Below are positions 36,252 to 47,173 of a stretch of DNA of 64,000 bases, piece after piece (positions within the stretch are counted from its first letter, which is position 1; each line of letters starts with the position of its first letter). The DNA is from Acinetobacter calcoaceticus ANC 3811. Its GTDB lineage: Bacteria > Pseudomonadota > Gammaproteobacteria > Pseudomonadales > Moraxellaceae. The translations under genes were made by a program, and so were the position numbers. Below the pieces are notes generated by a model. That model saw only the letters and a program-made list of their open reading frames with translations, was not told the DNA's origin and made no database searches. Location: positions 1,212,240-1,276,239 of the forward strand of contig NZ_KB976986.1 of the NCBI RefSeq assembly GCF_000399665.1, given 5' to 3'.

Positions 36252-38417
36252 TTAGTCACCTGTATAACCTTTTAACTTTAAACGAGCAGCATGAAGTAAC
36301 GGCTCAGTATAACCTGAAGGCTGTTCACAACCTTTGAAGATAAGGTCAGAAGCTGCTTGGAAAGCAATGTTGGTTTCAAAATTAGCAGCCATTGGTTTAT
36401 ACAACGGGTCATTCGCGTTTTGCTCATCAACAATTTTTGCCATGCGTTTAAGCACTTCTTCAACTTGTTCACGAGTCACAATACCGTGACGTAACCAGTT
36501 TGCAACGTGTTGAGAAGAAATACGTAATGTTGCACGGTCTTCCATTAAACCTACGTTATTAATGTCAGGAACTTTCGAACAACCTACACCTAAGTCAACC
36601 CAACGAACAACGTAACCTAAAATACCTTGGCAGTTATTTTCAAGCTCATTGTTGATTTCTTCTGCTGACCAGTTTGTTTCTGGTGCAAACGGAGGAGTCA
36701 ACAAGTCATCTAATGACAACATTTCTTCAGTTTTCAACTGATCTTGACGTGCTTTAACATTCACTTGATGGTAATGCATCGCATGAAGCACTGCACCTGC
36801 TGGAGATGGAACCCAAGCACATGAAGCACCTGCATTTGGATGTGCAGCTTTAGTTGCCAACATATCTTTCATGCTATCTGGTTTTGGCCACATGCCTTTA
36901 CCAATTTGTGCTTTACCTTGTAACCCAGACTTCAAACCAATTGCAACGTTACGGTTTTCGTAAGCAGCAATCCATTTTTGTGTTTTTACAGCTTCTTTAC
37001 GCACAACTGGTGCAGCTTCCATTGACGTATGAATTTCATCACCAGTACGGTCCATGAAACCAGTATTAATAAAGATCGTGCGATCTTTTGCAGCAGCAAT
37101 ACAGTTCTTCAAGTTTACAGATGTACGGCGCTCTTCATCCATAATACCGATTTTTAACGATTTAGGTGGTAATCCAATCGCCTGTTCAGCACGTTCAAAT
37201 AGCTCTACAGCAAATGCAACTTCTTCTGGACCATGCATTTTTGGCTTAACAATATACATAGAACCTTTACGAGAGTTCTTGTTTTCGTTTTCACTACGAA
37301 TGTCCGCAACTGATAACAATGGTGTTACCAATGCATCCATAATACCTTCGAAAATCTCTTCACCATCTACCAAAATAGCTGGGTTAGTCATCAAGTGACC
37401 TACGTTACGAAGTAACATAAGTGAACGACCATGAAGTTTTGTAGTGCCACCAATTAAGTTCTTAATTTCGCGATCTTTATTTAAATCACGAACAATTGTT
37501 TTACCATTTTTCTCGATAGACTCTTGAAGCGTACCCTTCATTAAACCTAACCAGTTACGGTAGCCTTCAACTTTTTCTTCAGCATCTACTGCTGCAACAG
37601 AATCTTCTAAATCCTGAATAGTAGTTACAGCCGCTTCAAATGTTAAATCTTTAACACCCGCTAAATCAGTTTGACCAATTGGGCTAGATGCATCAATTTC
37701 GATAATGACATGAAGACCATTACTTAAAAGAACAATTTCCGTAGGATTCGCTTCTTCACCGTTGAAACCAACGAACTGAGCTTCATGAGCTAAACCTGTT
37801 TTTGAACCATCTTTCAAAGTCACAACAAGTTTATTTTGCTCAATTGCATATTTTGTCGCATCTGCATGTGAGCCTTCTGCGAGTGGGAAAACTTCATTTA
37901 AGAAATTTTTAGCAAACTCAATTACTTTTGCACCACGTACAGGATTATATCCTTTCCCTTTTTCAGCTCCGCCTTCTTCAGAAATTACATCGAAGCCGTA
38001 AAGTGCATCATATAAAGAGCCCCAACGAGCATTCGCTGCATTTAAGCAATAACGAGCATTACGTACAGGTACAACTAACTGCGGCCCTGCCAATAATGCG
38101 ATTTCTTCATCAACATTTTCAGTTGTAATTTGAAAGTCTTCAACTTCTGGCAATAAATAACCAATTTCAGTTAAGAACGCCTTATAAGCACCTAATTCAA
38201 ATTTATTGTTACGGTGCCATTCATCAATTTTTGCTTGTAATTCATCACGCTTAGCCAATAATGCTTTATTTTTTGGGCTAAGATCGACAACAACTTGCTC
38301 AAAGTTCTTCCAGTAAGTTTCACTATCTAAACCAGAACCTGGTAAAGCTTCATTTTCGATAAAATCGTAAAGTTCTTTAGCAATCGCTAACTTGCCTTTT
38401 TGAATACGTGCAGTCAT
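36252..38417 (-). CDS. glcB: Malate synthase G
   Basis: Condenses glyoxylate with acetyl-CoA to malate in the glyoxylate shunt. At 721 residues it matches the single-chain G isoform (about 720) rather than the A isoform (about 530). The C-terminal block [22 protein letters not shown] carries the catalytic aspartate, and [20 protein letters not shown] the substrate-binding part. The arginine of the active site lies in the [13 protein letters not shown] to [10 protein letters not shown] region. Monocistronic: its own terminator lies downstream and a 366-bp gap upstream. Confidence 0.97.
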   Translation of the reverse strand: MTARIQKGKLAIAKELYDFIENEALPGSGLDSETYWKNFEQVVVDLSPKNKALLAKRDELQAKIDEWHRNNKFELGAYKAFLTEIGYLLPEVEDFQITTENVDEEIALLAGPQLVVPVRNARYCLNAANARWGSLYDALYGFDVISEEGGAEKGKGYNPVRGAKVIEFAKNFLNEVFPLAEGSHADATKYAIEQNKLVVTLKDGSKTGLAHEAQFVGFNGEEANPTEIVLLSNGLHVIIEIDASSPIGQTDLAGVKDLTFEAAVTTIQDLEDSVAAVDAEEKVEGYRNWLGLMKGTLQESIEKNGKTIVRDLNKDREIKNLIGGTTKLHGRSLMLLRNVGHLMTNPAILVDGEEIFEGIMDALVTPLLSVADIRSENENKNSRKGSMYIVKPKMHGPEEVAFAVELFERAEQAIGLPPKSLKIGIMDEERRTSVNLKNCIAAAKDRTIFINTGFMDRTGDEIHTSMEAAPVVRKEAVKTQKWIAAYENRNVAIGLKSGLQGKAQIGKGMWPKPDSMKDMLATKAAHPNAGASCAWVPSPAGAVLHAMHYHQVNVKARQDQLKTEEMLSLDDLLTPPFAPETNWSAEEINNELENNCQGILGYVVRWVDLGVGCSKVPDINNVGLMEDRATLRISSQHVANWLRHGIVTREQVEEVLKRMAKIVDEQNANDPLYKPMAANFETNIAFQAASDLIFKGCEQPSGYTEPLLHAARLKLKGYTGD

Positions 38418-38783
38418 TGTCTTTCCTGAAGTTGCTACTTTTTATACCAAGAGAATCCTAGTATACCGATTTAAATTAAGCTGAATACTAATATCACATT
38501 CCTAAATAGTGAGCATTTTCCCTTGTAAAAATATTGACAAAGATAAATTTTCCTATATAGGAAATATTAAAATTCTAACTAGGATTCCCAACAATTTATT
38601 CAATATTTAAAGATACTGAAACTAGACTTTTTGTTAACAGACAAAAAATTTCACTATCTTATTTTTCTAAAGCGTATTTAGTTATATCAAACTTTGCAGC
38701 CTGAAAAAGCATTATTTAACTAAATTTATCTATTTTTGTTGTAAAAAAAGCGCTCAATCTAGAGCGCTTTTCATATCTATTTC
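38418..38783. other. 366-bp gap upstream of glcB
   Basis: No gene is seen. It must hold the glcB promoter on the minus strand; a TATACT hexamer at 38460-38465 (minus strand) is a possible -10, but I find no good -35. The right end holds the zapE terminator. The rest is plain AT-rich sequence. Confidence 0.5.
38744..38771 (-). terminator. Terminator of zapE
   Basis: On the minus strand AAAAGCGCTC, loop TAGATT, GAGCGCTTTT continues into a T-run, about 13 bp after the zapE stop. Confidence 0.88.
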
Positions 38784-39926
38784 TTATGCGTTTTTAGCTT
38801 CATCAATATGACGATGTTCTGAATGCAAATATTCATCCGATTGCATTTCTAACAAACGCGAACGAGTACGCTCAATTTCAAATGCTAACTTTTCACCTTG
38901 ATAAATATCAATAATACTATCTTGAGAAGTTAAAAGTAATTTTACTCCACGGTCATAAAATTCATCGACTAAATAAATAAAACGACGTGTACCTTCAGAC
39001 AGGAAATCTGTTAAATGCGGAACATTACTTACCAGAACCGTATTATAGATATTTGCAATTTCAATAAAATCTGCTGGGCTACGCGGTTTAAAGCAAAGTT
39101 CAGAAAACTCACACCACAACACATCTTCGGTATGTCCTAGAGTCTCGACAACACGATTATTAATTACAATTGGTTCTTGAGAATGAGCTTGTGTATGCGT
39201 TAAAGCGCTAAAACGTTCCGACATCCAACTTTGGACTTCATTACTTAATGGCGACTTAAATAATTGAGCTTGTTTTAAGACACGTAAACGATAATCCACA
39301 CCTGCATCTACATTTAAAACAGTGCAATTCTTTTTAACCATTTCAATTGTTGGTAAAAAGCGATCACGATGAATACCGTTTTTATATAAACCGTCTGGTG
39401 CAATGTTTGATGTAGCAATTAATGTCACACCACGAACAAATAATTTTTGAAATAAATCACTTAGAATCATTGCATCAGTTACATTTGATACAAAGAACTC
39501 ATCAAAACAAATAACGACTGCATCTTTATAAATTTGGTCAGCCACAATTTCAAGTGGATTACGTTGACCAGAAAGCTTGTTTAGCTCTTTATGAACATGT
39601 TGCATGAAATGATGAAAATGCATACGTGTTTTACGGCGAAACGGCACTGACTCATAAAATTGATCCATAAGCCAAGTTTTTCCACGACCTACTCCACCCC
39701 ACATATAAACACCGTTAGGTGAAGTTTGGCGGCGAAAACGACGGAAAGCTTTTTTAGAGGCTTTATAACGGTTTAAAAGTTCTTTCCATACGCGATCTAA
39801 TTCTTGCACTGCCTGTGCTTGCGCTTCATCTGCCATAAACTGGCCTGAAGCTAAAGCCTCAGCATAGCGTTCTGCTGGGGAAGAAGGTGAGAATGCAGTA
39901 CTATGAGAAGATTTTAAATTTAACAT
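38784..39926 (-). CDS. zapE: Cell division protein ZapE (AFG1-like ATPase)
   Basis: AAA-type P-loop ATPase of 380 residues associated with the division ring under stress; the AFG1 homologue in mitochondria assists protein turnover. Walker A is GGVGRGKTWLMD near residue 77, and Walker B is VICFDEFFVSN near 137. The C-terminal RFIYLVDEFYDRGVKLLLTSQ block is typical of the family. It lies 77 bp downstream of the AraC-type gene on the same strand, with its own terminator. Confidence 0.95.
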   Translation of the reverse strand: MLNLKSSHSTAFSPSSPAERYAEALASGQFMADEAQAQAVQELDRVWKELLNRYKASKKAFRRFRRQTSPNGVYMWGGVGRGKTWLMDQFYESVPFRRKTRMHFHHFMQHVHKELNKLSGQRNPLEIVADQIYKDAVVICFDEFFVSNVTDAMILSDLFQKLFVRGVTLIATSNIAPDGLYKNGIHRDRFLPTIEMVKKNCTVLNVDAGVDYRLRVLKQAQLFKSPLSNEVQSWMSERFSALTHTQAHSQEPIVINNRVVETLGHTEDVLWCEFSELCFKPRSPADFIEIANIYNTVLVSNVPHLTDFLSEGTRRFIYLVDEFYDRGVKLLLTSQDSIIDIYQGEKLAFEIERTRSRLLEMQSDEYLHSEHRHIDEAKNA

Positions 39927-40003
39927 ATCGTTTTATTTCAATTTTAACTGATAGGAGTATAGCGAACATTTTGTTCAACCACATTAGCTTTTAGCATCAA
40001 GAA

Positions 40004-41026
40004 TTACGACGATGATTCTTTGCCATATTGTCGAGGACTCTGTCCAAACCATCGTTTAAATGCATGATTAAATGCCGCTGGTTCAGAATAACCGAGCAAT
40101 TCGGCAATAACCTCTATTGAGTATTCTCTATATTCCATAAGCTTTAATGCCTTATTCTTGATAATTTGTTCACGAATTTGCTTATAACTCGTATTTAACT
40201 GTTGCAATTGATGCCTTAATGTCCTTTCAGGCATTTTCAATGCAAAAGCTGTCTCCGCCATGCTCGGGATAATTCCTTGTTGCAACTCAAGATAATCTTG
40301 CACACATTGTATGATATGTGGAGTTTGGTGATCTTGTTGATTTAATCTTGTTATTTCTGTAATACATTTTGATTCATAAATACGATGTGTAATGATATCG
40401 GCAGAAGGAATTTTGATTTTAAGCACATCCTTACTTAGGCTAAATGCCGCATATTTACCATTAAAATGTACATCATCGCCATAATATGCAAAATAGCGAG
40501 ATAAAGTATCTAAGTCAGTTGGTTTTTCAAATGGAAGTTCTATACGCATAGCGGGCATTTGTAATCCCATCATCGTATAAATATCTTGAATAAATTTATA
40601 AGTTCCTGAAACTTCACATTGTGCCCGTAACTGTCCAACTTGGGTTTTCAAATCAACAGGCAAATAATTTAAAATAGTGCGTTCCTCAGTCTCGTAGAGG
40701 CCTAAAGCACCAAACAAATGAGTAAGCCTTTGATATTGGATTCCTTTGTTTAATGCAGTTTGAACATCACTACTCGTTACAAGCAACATAAGTAATGGTC
40801 CGTAACCAGCTAAAGCATAATGCTGTCCAATAAATAGACCCTTTTCAGGCTCAACATTTTCACTAATAATTTGTTGAATATCCCATTCTAGGCGATCATG
40901 AATTGTGGAACTCGGATCTAAAGCATCAACCTTAATTCCTATACCAGCCAAACGTGAGTCGACATCAATGCCTGCATTGCGCATTCCTTGAATTAAATAC
41001 ATTAAACCAAGTATCGACCGTTTCAT
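40004..41026 (-). CDS. AraC-family transcriptional regulator (OruR/arabinose-binding-like sensor)
   Basis: A 340-residue regulator. Residues about 15-200 resemble the Arabinose_bd-type sensor domain of OruR/ArgR-like AraC proteins. Residues about 240-336 form the double helix-turn-helix; the second HTH reads IEVIAELLGYSEPAAFNHAFKRWFGQSPRQY. It is transcribed away from a Baeyer-Villiger-type monooxygenase across about 160 bp and is the natural candidate for its regulator. The effector is not readable; it may be a fatty-acid or ketone-like compound. Confidence 0.9.
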   Translation of the reverse strand: MKRSILGLMYLIQGMRNAGIDVDSRLAGIGIKVDALDPSSTIHDRLEWDIQQIISENVEPEKGLFIGQHYALAGYGPLLMLLVTSSDVQTALNKGIQYQRLTHLFGALGLYETEERTILNYLPVDLKTQVGQLRAQCEVSGTYKFIQDIYTMMGLQMPAMRIELPFEKPTDLDTLSRYFAYYGDDVHFNGKYAAFSLSKDVLKIKIPSADIITHRIYESKCITEITRLNQQDHQTPHIIQCVQDYLELQQGIIPSMAETAFALKMPERTLRHQLQQLNTSYKQIREQIIKNKALKLMEYREYSIEVIAELLGYSEPAAFNHAFKRWFGQSPRQYGKESSS

Positions 41027-41186
41027 TCTTCTATCAATTTCCCTAGACTCAAATGTTTTACTATAAAGAAGAAAGAAAATTAATTGCCGAATCTATCAAT
41101 TTTCACGTCGATCCAATCATGTTTAAACTGATCAAAAAACGTTAGTCTTGCATGCAATCCTCTTTTCAGCTTATGCAGGGTTTCCA

Positions 41187-42695
41187 ATGCTAAACGCAAA
41201 GCAAGATGCTATTCAAAAAACTAAAATCGCTATTATTGGTGCTGGATTTGGTGGCCTAGCAATGGCTATCCGTTTACTGCAAAATCAACAGCAAGACTTT
41301 GTTATTTTAGAAAAATCAAATGATGTTGGTGGAACTTGGCGAGAAAATCGCTATCCAGGCGCAGCATGTGATGTTCAATCTCATATGTACTCCCTCTCTT
41401 TTGCTCCCAAAACTGACTGGTCAAAACGTTATGCTGAAGCACCAGAAATTTTCCAATATATTCAAGATATTACAGAAAAATATAAGATTAAAAATTACTG
41501 TAAGTTCAATCACGATGTAACTCATGTCCAATATGATGAAATGCGTCACGTGTGGACTCTTGATTTTAAAAACCAGCCTTCGATTGAAGCTCAATTTGTA
41601 GTTTTTGCATCAGGCCCCCTACACATCCCACAAATTCCCCATATTCAGGGTATCGAAAAATTCAAAGGAAAAGTTTTTCACTCTTCACAGTGGGAGCATG
41701 ACTATAACCTAAACGGTAAATCAGTCGCTTCTATTGGTACAGGTGGTAGTGCAATTCAATATATTCCAGAAATAGCTGGAGATGTTAAGCAACTCTATGT
41801 ATTTCAAAGAACAGCAGCATGGGTAATACCTCGAGATGAACGCAAATACTCAGGTTTAAGTAAAGCATTATTCAAATCTTCTAATCTTTATCGCCAAATT
41901 CATCGTAGTCGTCTTTACTGGAGTAATGAGTCGCGCGTTGTACCCATTGTTCAACCCCAAATTATGAAATATGGTCAAAAATTGGCAGAAGCTTTCATTC
42001 GCTTCCAAGTGAAAGATAAAGAAGTAGCAAAAAAACTCACACCAGACTTTGTGATGGGATGTAAACGTATTCTTATTTCAAATAAATACTTCCCTACATT
42101 TAACCGTAAAAATGTTGAGCTCGTGACGAATGGTATTCAAGAAATTAAAGAAAATAGTATTGTTACGAAAGATGGCAAAGAACGACCTATTGATTGTTTA
42201 ATTTACGGTACAGGTTTTATTACTGACCCACGTATTTACTTGAAACACTTCACTTGTATTGGACGTAATCAAGTCGAGTTAAAACAGGCGTGGAAAGATG
42301 GTGCAGAAAGTTATTATGGCATTATGACTAAAAACTTTCCCAATCTCTTCCAATTAGTCGGCCCTAATACAGTATTAGGTCATAATTCGGTTATTTTTAT
42401 GATTGAATCTCAAGTAAATTACATTTTACAACTCATTCAACTCGTAGAAAAGTCTGGGCAAAAAGCAATTGAGATCAAACCAGAAGTTCAAGATGCTTTT
42501 AACGAGCGGGTTCAAACTCAACTTCAAGGGACTGTGTGGCAAGCTGGAGGCTGTAGTAGCTGGTATCAATCTGCTGATGGAAAAAACTTTTCACTATGGC
42601 CAACATATACATGGAAGTACTGGTTAGAAACGCGAAAAGTTAATCCTAAAGATTACATACTATTAAATAAAAGCGCACAGAGCTATGCAGCTTAA
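41187..42695 (+). CDS. Flavin monooxygenase, Baeyer-Villiger type
   Basis: A TTG at 41148 would add 13 residues, but the ATG at 41187 with GCAGGG upstream gives a better start and 502 residues. The FAD Rossmann motif GAGFGG is at 18-23. The Baeyer-Villiger fingerprint F-x-G-x3-H-x3-W (FKGKVFHSSQW) is at 159-169. The NADPH motif GTGGSA follows near 183-190. It should insert oxygen into ketones or oxidise related substrates; the substrate cannot be fixed. It is unlike AlmA, the long-chain alkane enzyme of Acinetobacter, in its N-terminus. Divergent from an AraC regulator and followed closely by lysO. Confidence 0.9.
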   Translation: MLNAKQDAIQKTKIAIIGAGFGGLAMAIRLLQNQQQDFVILEKSNDVGGTWRENRYPGAACDVQSHMYSLSFAPKTDWSKRYAEAPEIFQYIQDITEKYKIKNYCKFNHDVTHVQYDEMRHVWTLDFKNQPSIEAQFVVFASGPLHIPQIPHIQGIEKFKGKVFHSSQWEHDYNLNGKSVASIGTGGSAIQYIPEIAGDVKQLYVFQRTAAWVIPRDERKYSGLSKALFKSSNLYRQIHRSRLYWSNESRVVPIVQPQIMKYGQKLAEAFIRFQVKDKEVAKKLTPDFVMGCKRILISNKYFPTFNRKNVELVTNGIQEIKENSIVTKDGKERPIDCLIYGTGFITDPRIYLKHFTCIGRNQVELKQAWKDGAESYYGIMTKNFPNLFQLVGPNTVLGHNSVIFMIESQVNYILQLIQLVEKSGQKAIEIKPEVQDAFNERVQTQLQGTVWQAGGCSSWYQSADGKNFSLWPTYTWKYWLETRKVNPKDYILLNKSAQSYAA

Positions 42696-42744
42696 AATGT
42701 TCAAGACATAATAGGTGGGTTAAAAACAATCCACCTATTATTAT

Positions 42745-43656
42745 ATGCAATCTTTTTATCTCATCATTCAAATTTTTTTAGCACTTGCTTCCGGCTATTT
42801 TCTAGCACCCAAACTATCTTTAAATATCCAAAAGTTTATTTTTAAAATACTGCCCTATTTTTCTTATATTCTCTTAGCAAGTGTGGCTTTAGAGTTAACA
42901 CTGGCACTTGATCAAATAGAGAATCCTTCTGCCATCCTTCCACCGGCTATAATCATTGCGCTAACCACATCTTTTGGTTCTTTTTTTATATGTTTATTGG
43001 CTTATACAATTTTTGATAAACAAAGTGTGAAAGGAAAAATCTCACTTCAACTCTTTGTAAATGCTCTAAAGAATATTGCAAAAGCTTTTCTTGCCTTAGG
43101 CATCGGTGTTCTATTAGGAGCTATCGCCACTCAATTCAATTCACATATGGCATTTAATAGTTGGTATTTATTATTACTATTTATTTTCTTAATTGGTATT
43201 GAGCTTGCGTTCACCCACTTCAACCGTACGTGGTTAAGCTGGAAAATTTTAATTGTACCTTTAGCCGCTTTTATAGGGTCATGTATCGCAGGCTTCTTTA
43301 ACTACTTTTTGCTTAGCAAGCATTTTGCACTGAATGAGACGTTAGCATTAGCACAAGGTTATGGCTGGTACTCAATGTCAGGTATCTTATTTACGCAATT
43401 GCGCTCGGCAGAACTAGGTGGTATCGCTTTATTAACTGACTTATTTAGAGAAATTATTGCTATATTTTTAATGTATACAATGGGATGGCGCTTTCCACGT
43501 CCTGCTATCTCAAGCGCTGGCGCAACATCAATGGATGTTACATTAGCTATGGTAAAACAGTCATGTGGTACACATTATGTACCACATGCCATGATGAGCG
43601 GCTTATTATTAAGCCTACTCGCCCCGCTATTAATTAGCTTATTTCTAAATTTTTAA
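42745..43656 (+). CDS. lysO: Lysine exporter LysO (YbjE)
   Basis: Inner-membrane protein of 303 residues with about eight to nine helices. The C-terminal half has the landmarks of Lys[34 protein letters not shown], then [24 protein letters not shown], which include conserved acidic membrane residues. E. coli LysO exports lysine and the toxic analogue thialysine. It starts 49 bp after the monooxygenase stop and overlaps the end of convergent pyrF by 4 bp. No lysine riboswitch was recognised in the short gap. Confidence 0.9.
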   Translation: MQSFYLIIQIFLALASGYFLAPKLSLNIQKFIFKILPYFSYILLASVALELTLALDQIENPSAILPPAIIIALTTSFGSFFICLLAYTIFDKQSVKGKISLQLFVNALKNIAKAFLALGIGVLLGAIATQFNSHMAFNSWYLLLLFIFLIGIELAFTHFNRTWLSWKILIVPLAAFIGSCIAGFFNYFLLSKHFALNETLALAQGYGWYSMSGILFTQLRSAELGGIALLTDLFREIIAIFLMYTMGWRFPRPAISSAGATSMDVTLAMVKQSCGTHYVPHAMMSGLLLSLLAPLLISLFLNF

Positions 43657-44354
43657 GCAATTGAAGCAAGAATAGACTTCAACATTTCTGTTGGATTTTC
43701 AGCTTTAGTAATCGGACGGCCAATAACCAAATGTGTAGAACCATCAAGCATAGCTTGCTTCGGAGTCACAATACGTTTTTGGTCGTCCGCATTTGACCCT
43801 TCTGGGCGAATACCAGGTGTTACTAAAGAGAAGTCTTGTCCAATCAATTCACGAAGAATTTTAGCTTCTTGTGCAGAACAAACCACACCATCCAAGCCAC
43901 TTTCTTTAGTGAGTTTAGCTAAGCGCTTTACATGCTCCACTGGTTCAACATCTAGACCAATATCTTTTAAATCTTCACGTCCCATTGACGTCAATACAGT
44001 GACCGCAATCAACTGAGTTTGATAGTTGCCTGCTTTTAAACGCTCTACACAAGTTTCCATCATTTTACGGCCACCTGAAGCATGGACGTTGACCATCCAC
44101 ACTCCTAAATCAGCTGCTGCACAAACAGCCTGAGCGGTAGTATTTGGAATATCATGAAATTTAAGATCAAGAAAAACTTCAAAGTTTTGTTCTTGAAGTT
44201 TTTTTACAACAGATGGGCCTTCATGAGTAAAAAGCTCTTTACCCACTTTTACACGACATAAAGTAGGATCAAGTTGTTCAACAATTTTTAAAGCGTCATA
44301 TTGGCTTTTTGCATCTAACGCAACAATGATACTCAAGAGACTTTCTTCCATCAC
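43653..44354 (-). CDS. pyrF: Orotidine 5'-phosphate decarboxylase
   Basis: Last step of UMP synthesis. The 233-residue TIM barrel has the active-site cluster [12 protein letters not shown] near residue 60 (the Asp-Lys-Asp set) and the C-terminal TPGIRPEG phosphate region near 180. An ATG pair at the start leaves one codon of uncertainty. The lapA gene lies about 180 bp upstream on the same strand, with a terminator-like hairpin between them, so pyrF probably has its own promoter. Confidence 0.97.
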   Translation of the reverse strand: MMEESLLSIIVALDAKSQYDALKIVEQLDPTLCRVKVGKELFTHEGPSVVKKLQEQNFEVFLDLKFHDIPNTTAQAVCAAADLGVWMVNVHASGGRKMMETCVERLKAGNYQTQLIAVTVLTSMGREDLKDIGLDVEPVEHVKRLAKLTKESGLDGVVCSAQEAKILRELIGQDFSLVTPGIRPEGSNADDQKRIVTPKQAMLDGSTHLVIGRPITKAENPTEMLKSILASIA

Positions 44355-44498
44355 ATAAAATCAGCATCATTATAATAGACAAGTCATCAAGTAATAAAGG
44401 AATGTATAAGGAAGGCTTTTAAATTTAGAGACAATAATGCCATGGGGACTGATTTTTAGAAAAATAAAAGAAGAAAATGCAAATAAATTAAGAAATAT

Positions 44499-44528
44499 AC
44501 TACTCTTTACTCGTGAATAAAGAGTAGT
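44499..44528 (-). terminator. Probable terminator between lapA and pyrF
   Basis: ACTACTCTTTA (44499-44509) and TAAAGAGTAGT (44518-44528) are perfect 11-bp arms with an 8-nt loop, starting 8 bp after the lapA stop. The minus-strand tail is ATATTTCTT, only partly T-rich. Confidence 0.7.
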
Positions 44529-44535
44529 GTTCGAA

Positions 44536-44907
44536 TTATAACGGAGTAGAATTTTTATCTTGGGGATAAGCATCTAAAACGGTTTTTTCATGTCTTACAT
44601 TTGCAGCGGCTTCTGCTGCTGCCAATTGAGCAGTTTGAATCTGTTCTTTTCTCAAATAGTCGATATCTTTACGAAGACGTTTAATTTCCCAGCTTTTTTG
44701 AAACACTCTGAAAACTTGCACACCTAATAAAAGACCAACTACCGTTCCAAGTACTAATGTGAGTAGCAATAATAAGCCTAATCGCATAGCTGGAACTTGG
44801 GTAAATAGCAAATCAACAGAAAGCTCTGTTGGATTTTGCAATACTAGTGCTAAAGAATAACCAAATACAACAATGAGCAATGCAATTAAAATATAACGCA
44901 TAGGCAC
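44536..44907 (-). CDS. lapA: LapA-domain membrane protein (lipopolysaccharide assembly protein A)
   Basis: A 123-residue protein with two membrane helices (about 4-23 and 42-65) followed by a coiled coil (about 72-110), the arrangement of LapA/YciS (DUF1049). With LapB, E. coli LapA controls LpxC stability and thus lipid A production. No lapB gene follows here, although lapB commonly does in enterobacteria. It lies 19 bp after ihfB on the same strand. Confidence 0.87.
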   Translation of the reverse strand: MPMRYILIALLIVVFGYSLALVLQNPTELSVDLLFTQVPAMRLGLLLLLTLVLGTVVGLLLGVQVFRVFQKSWEIKRLRKDIDYLRKEQIQTAQLAAAEAAANVRHEKTVLDAYPQDKNSTPL

Positions 44908-44926
44908 CCCGCTTATAAATTTTTAT

Positions 44927-45229
44927 TTATTTCCCGGATTCGTTGACTGCGTCACGCAGTGCTTTACCGGGTTTGAAATGTGGAACAGCTTTAGCTGCCA
45001 CTTCTACTGATCTTCCTGTTTTAGGATTGCGACCAACTCTTGGATCACGGTGGTGTAAAGCAAAGCTACCAAAACCACGGATTTCAATTCGATTATCAGT
45101 TGATAGTGCTTCTATCATTTGATCAATCATAATTTTAACCGCTTCTTCCACCAAAGGTTCAGCTAAGTGTGGATTTTTTAGCGCAATGCGTTCAATTAAA
45201 TCAGACTTATTAAGAGCTTCAGTAGTCAT
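44927..45229 (-). CDS. ihfB: Integration host factor subunit beta
   Basis: DNA-bending subunit of IHF, 100 residues. The beta arm is readable as [29 protein letters not shown] with the conserved proline used for intercalation, and the C-terminal [12 protein letters not shown] is typical. Its position behind rpsA is the conserved rpsA-ihfB order. IHF is required at many sigma-54 promoters; one candidate site lies in this window at 30.2 kb. Confidence 0.97.
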   Translation of the reverse strand: MTTEALNKSDLIERIALKNPHLAEPLVEEAVKIMIDQMIEALSTDNRIEIRGFGSFALHHRDPRVGRNPKTGRSVEVAAKAVPHFKPGKALRDAVNESGK

Positions 45230-45288
45230 CTACGACCTCGTTATTTATTGCTACTCTATGTCGTCTGATAATAACCTGTTTAAATACA

Positions 45289-45328
45289 AAACGGTAGCGC
45301 AGTATGTTGAATACTAGGCTACCGTTTA
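45289..45328 (-). terminator. Second hairpin between rpsA and ihfB
   Basis: AAACGGTAGC and GCTACCGTTT form 10-bp arms, with an inner AGTAT/ATACT stem and a 5-nt loop. On the minus strand it is followed by TTTTGTATTTAAA. It may be an attenuator governing read-through from rpsA into ihfB. Confidence 0.72.
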
Positions 45329-45343
45329 CAGTAATTTGTATAA

Positions 45344-45376
45344 AAAGTACAATTCCGTTACATGAAACTGTACTTT
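45344..45376 (-). terminator. First hairpin after rpsA
   Basis: AAAGTACA (45344-45351) and TGTACTTT (45369-45376) with a 17-nt loop, 9 bp after the rpsA stop, continuing on the minus strand into TTTTTATA. It forms a tandem pair with the hairpin at 45289. Confidence 0.7.
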
Positions 45377-45385
45377 GTTAACCTA

Positions 45386-47062
45386 TTACTTCATTTGTGC
45401 TTTGATCAAGTCACCAATAGTCTTAGGACCATTTTCTTGACTTGTTGTTGTTGTTGTACGTAAAGTAGCAACTGCTTCTTTCTCTTCAGCTTCGTCTTTC
45501 GCTTTAACAGACAAGTTGATAGAGCGAGATTTACGATCAACGTTGATGATTTTCGCTTCAACTTCTTGACCAACTTCTAAGAATTTAGTTGCATCTTCAA
45601 CGCGGTCACGGTTGATTTCAGAAGCTTTAAGAGTAGCTTCTACTTCGTCAGCTAACTTAACAGTTGCGCCACGAGCATCAACTGCAGTTACAGTACCTTT
45701 AACTAAAGTACCACGTTCGTTAGCAGCTAAGAAATCATTGAACGGATCGCTGTTCAATTGCTTGATACCAAGGCTGATACGGTTACCTTCAGCGTCTACA
45801 GACAAGATAACAGCTTCAACAGTGTCACCTTTCTTGTAACGACGAATAGCTTCTTCGCCTTGCTCGTTCCAAGAAATATCAGACAAGTGTACTAAACCGT
45901 CGATACCGCCATTCAAGCCAATGAAGATACCAAAGTCAGTGATAGACTTGATAGTACCAGATACTTTTTCGCCTTTCTCATGAGCTTTAGCAAACTCTTC
46001 CCATGGGTTAGCACGAGTTTGTTTAATACCAAGGCTGATACGACGACGTTCTTCGTCAACTTCAAGAACCATAACATCAACTTCATCACCAATCTGAACA
46101 ACTTTAGATGGGTGGATGTTTTTGTTAGTGTGGTCCATTTCAGAAACGTGAACTAAACCTTCAACGCCTTCAGCGATTTCAGCGAAACAACCGTAGTCAG
46201 TTAAGTTAGTTACACGAGCTTTAACGATAGAACCTTTAGGGTAACGGTTCATGATCGCTAACCATGGATCTTCGCCTAATTGCTTAAGGCCTAAAGATAC
46301 GCGGTTACGCTCACGGTCAAATTTAAGTACTTTAACAGTAACTTCTTGACCAACTTCAACAACTTCTGAAGGGTGCTTGATACGTTTCCAAGCCATATCT
46401 GTGATATGGAGAAGACCATCAATACCGCCAAGATCAACGAATGCGCCGTAATCAGTAAGGTTTTTGATTGTACCTGTAACTGTTTGACCTTCTTCAAGTT
46501 GAGCAAGTAATGCTTCACGGTCAGCAGAAGATTCTGCTTCCATAACAGCACGACGAGATACAACAACGTTATTACGTTTAGCATCAAGTTTGATTACTTT
46601 AAACTCTAACTCTTTACCTTCAAGGTGAGTAGTGTCACGGATAGGACGAGTGTCAACTAATGAACCTGGTAAGAATGCACGAACAGGACCGATGTCAACA
46701 GTGAAACCGCCTTTAACTTTACCAGAGATAACACCAGTAACGATTTCGCCATCTTCAAAGATTTTTTCAAGTTTAGTCCAAGTTTCAGCACGCTTAGCTT
46801 TTTCACGTGATAAAACTGTTTGACCCATACCGTTGTCAAGAGCTTCAACAACTACGTCAACAGTATCACCAACCTGAACTTCAAGTTCACGTTGTTCATT
46901 TAAAAATTCAGCACGGTCAACAATGCCTTCAGACTTTAGGCCAGTGTCAACAGTTACCCAGTCGCTATCGATGTTTACAACAACACCTTGGATGACTGCA
47001 CCCTTTTCAACGTTGAGGTTTAATTCACTTTCTTCAAAGAGGGCTGCAAAAGATTCGGTCAT
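45386..47062 (-). CDS. rpsA: 30S ribosomal protein S1
   Basis: Six-repeat OB-fold protein of 558 residues that unfolds mRNA leaders on the ribosome. The S1 repeats are readable as a series of [29 protein letters not shown] units; the last two ([17 protein letters not shown]) have drifted, as usual. The start [17 protein letters not shown] matches the family. It is preceded by cmk on the same strand (111 bp gap) and followed by tandem hairpins and ihfB: the cmk-rpsA-ihfB order is conserved in proteobacteria. Confidence 0.98.
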   Translation of the reverse strand: MTESFAALFEESELNLNVEKGAVIQGVVVNIDSDWVTVDTGLKSEGIVDRAEFLNEQRELEVQVGDTVDVVVEALDNGMGQTVLSREKAKRAETWTKLEKIFEDGEIVTGVISGKVKGGFTVDIGPVRAFLPGSLVDTRPIRDTTHLEGKELEFKVIKLDAKRNNVVVSRRAVMEAESSADREALLAQLEEGQTVTGTIKNLTDYGAFVDLGGIDGLLHITDMAWKRIKHPSEVVEVGQEVTVKVLKFDRERNRVSLGLKQLGEDPWLAIMNRYPKGSIVKARVTNLTDYGCFAEIAEGVEGLVHVSEMDHTNKNIHPSKVVQIGDEVDVMVLEVDEERRRISLGIKQTRANPWEEFAKAHEKGEKVSGTIKSITDFGIFIGLNGGIDGLVHLSDISWNEQGEEAIRRYKKGDTVEAVILSVDAEGNRISLGIKQLNSDPFNDFLAANERGTLVKGTVTAVDARGATVKLADEVEATLKASEINRDRVEDATKFLEVGQEVEAKIINVDRKSRSINLSVKAKDEAEEKEAVATLRTTTTTSQENGPKTIGDLIKAQMK

Positions 47063-47173
47063 GATATACCTGATAAATTCCGCGGTCTTGGATCAGACAA
47101 GGCCGGTTTAGTTAAGTATCAACATAGTCTTTATAGACTGATCAAGCTATGCGTCAACTGATAATTCTATTTG

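Noticed and set aside
44370..44573. Leftward 67-codon open frame in the lapA-pyrF gap
   Set aside because: It runs through the end of lapA and the terminator hairpin, has low-complexity AT-driven composition and no ribosome-binding site.
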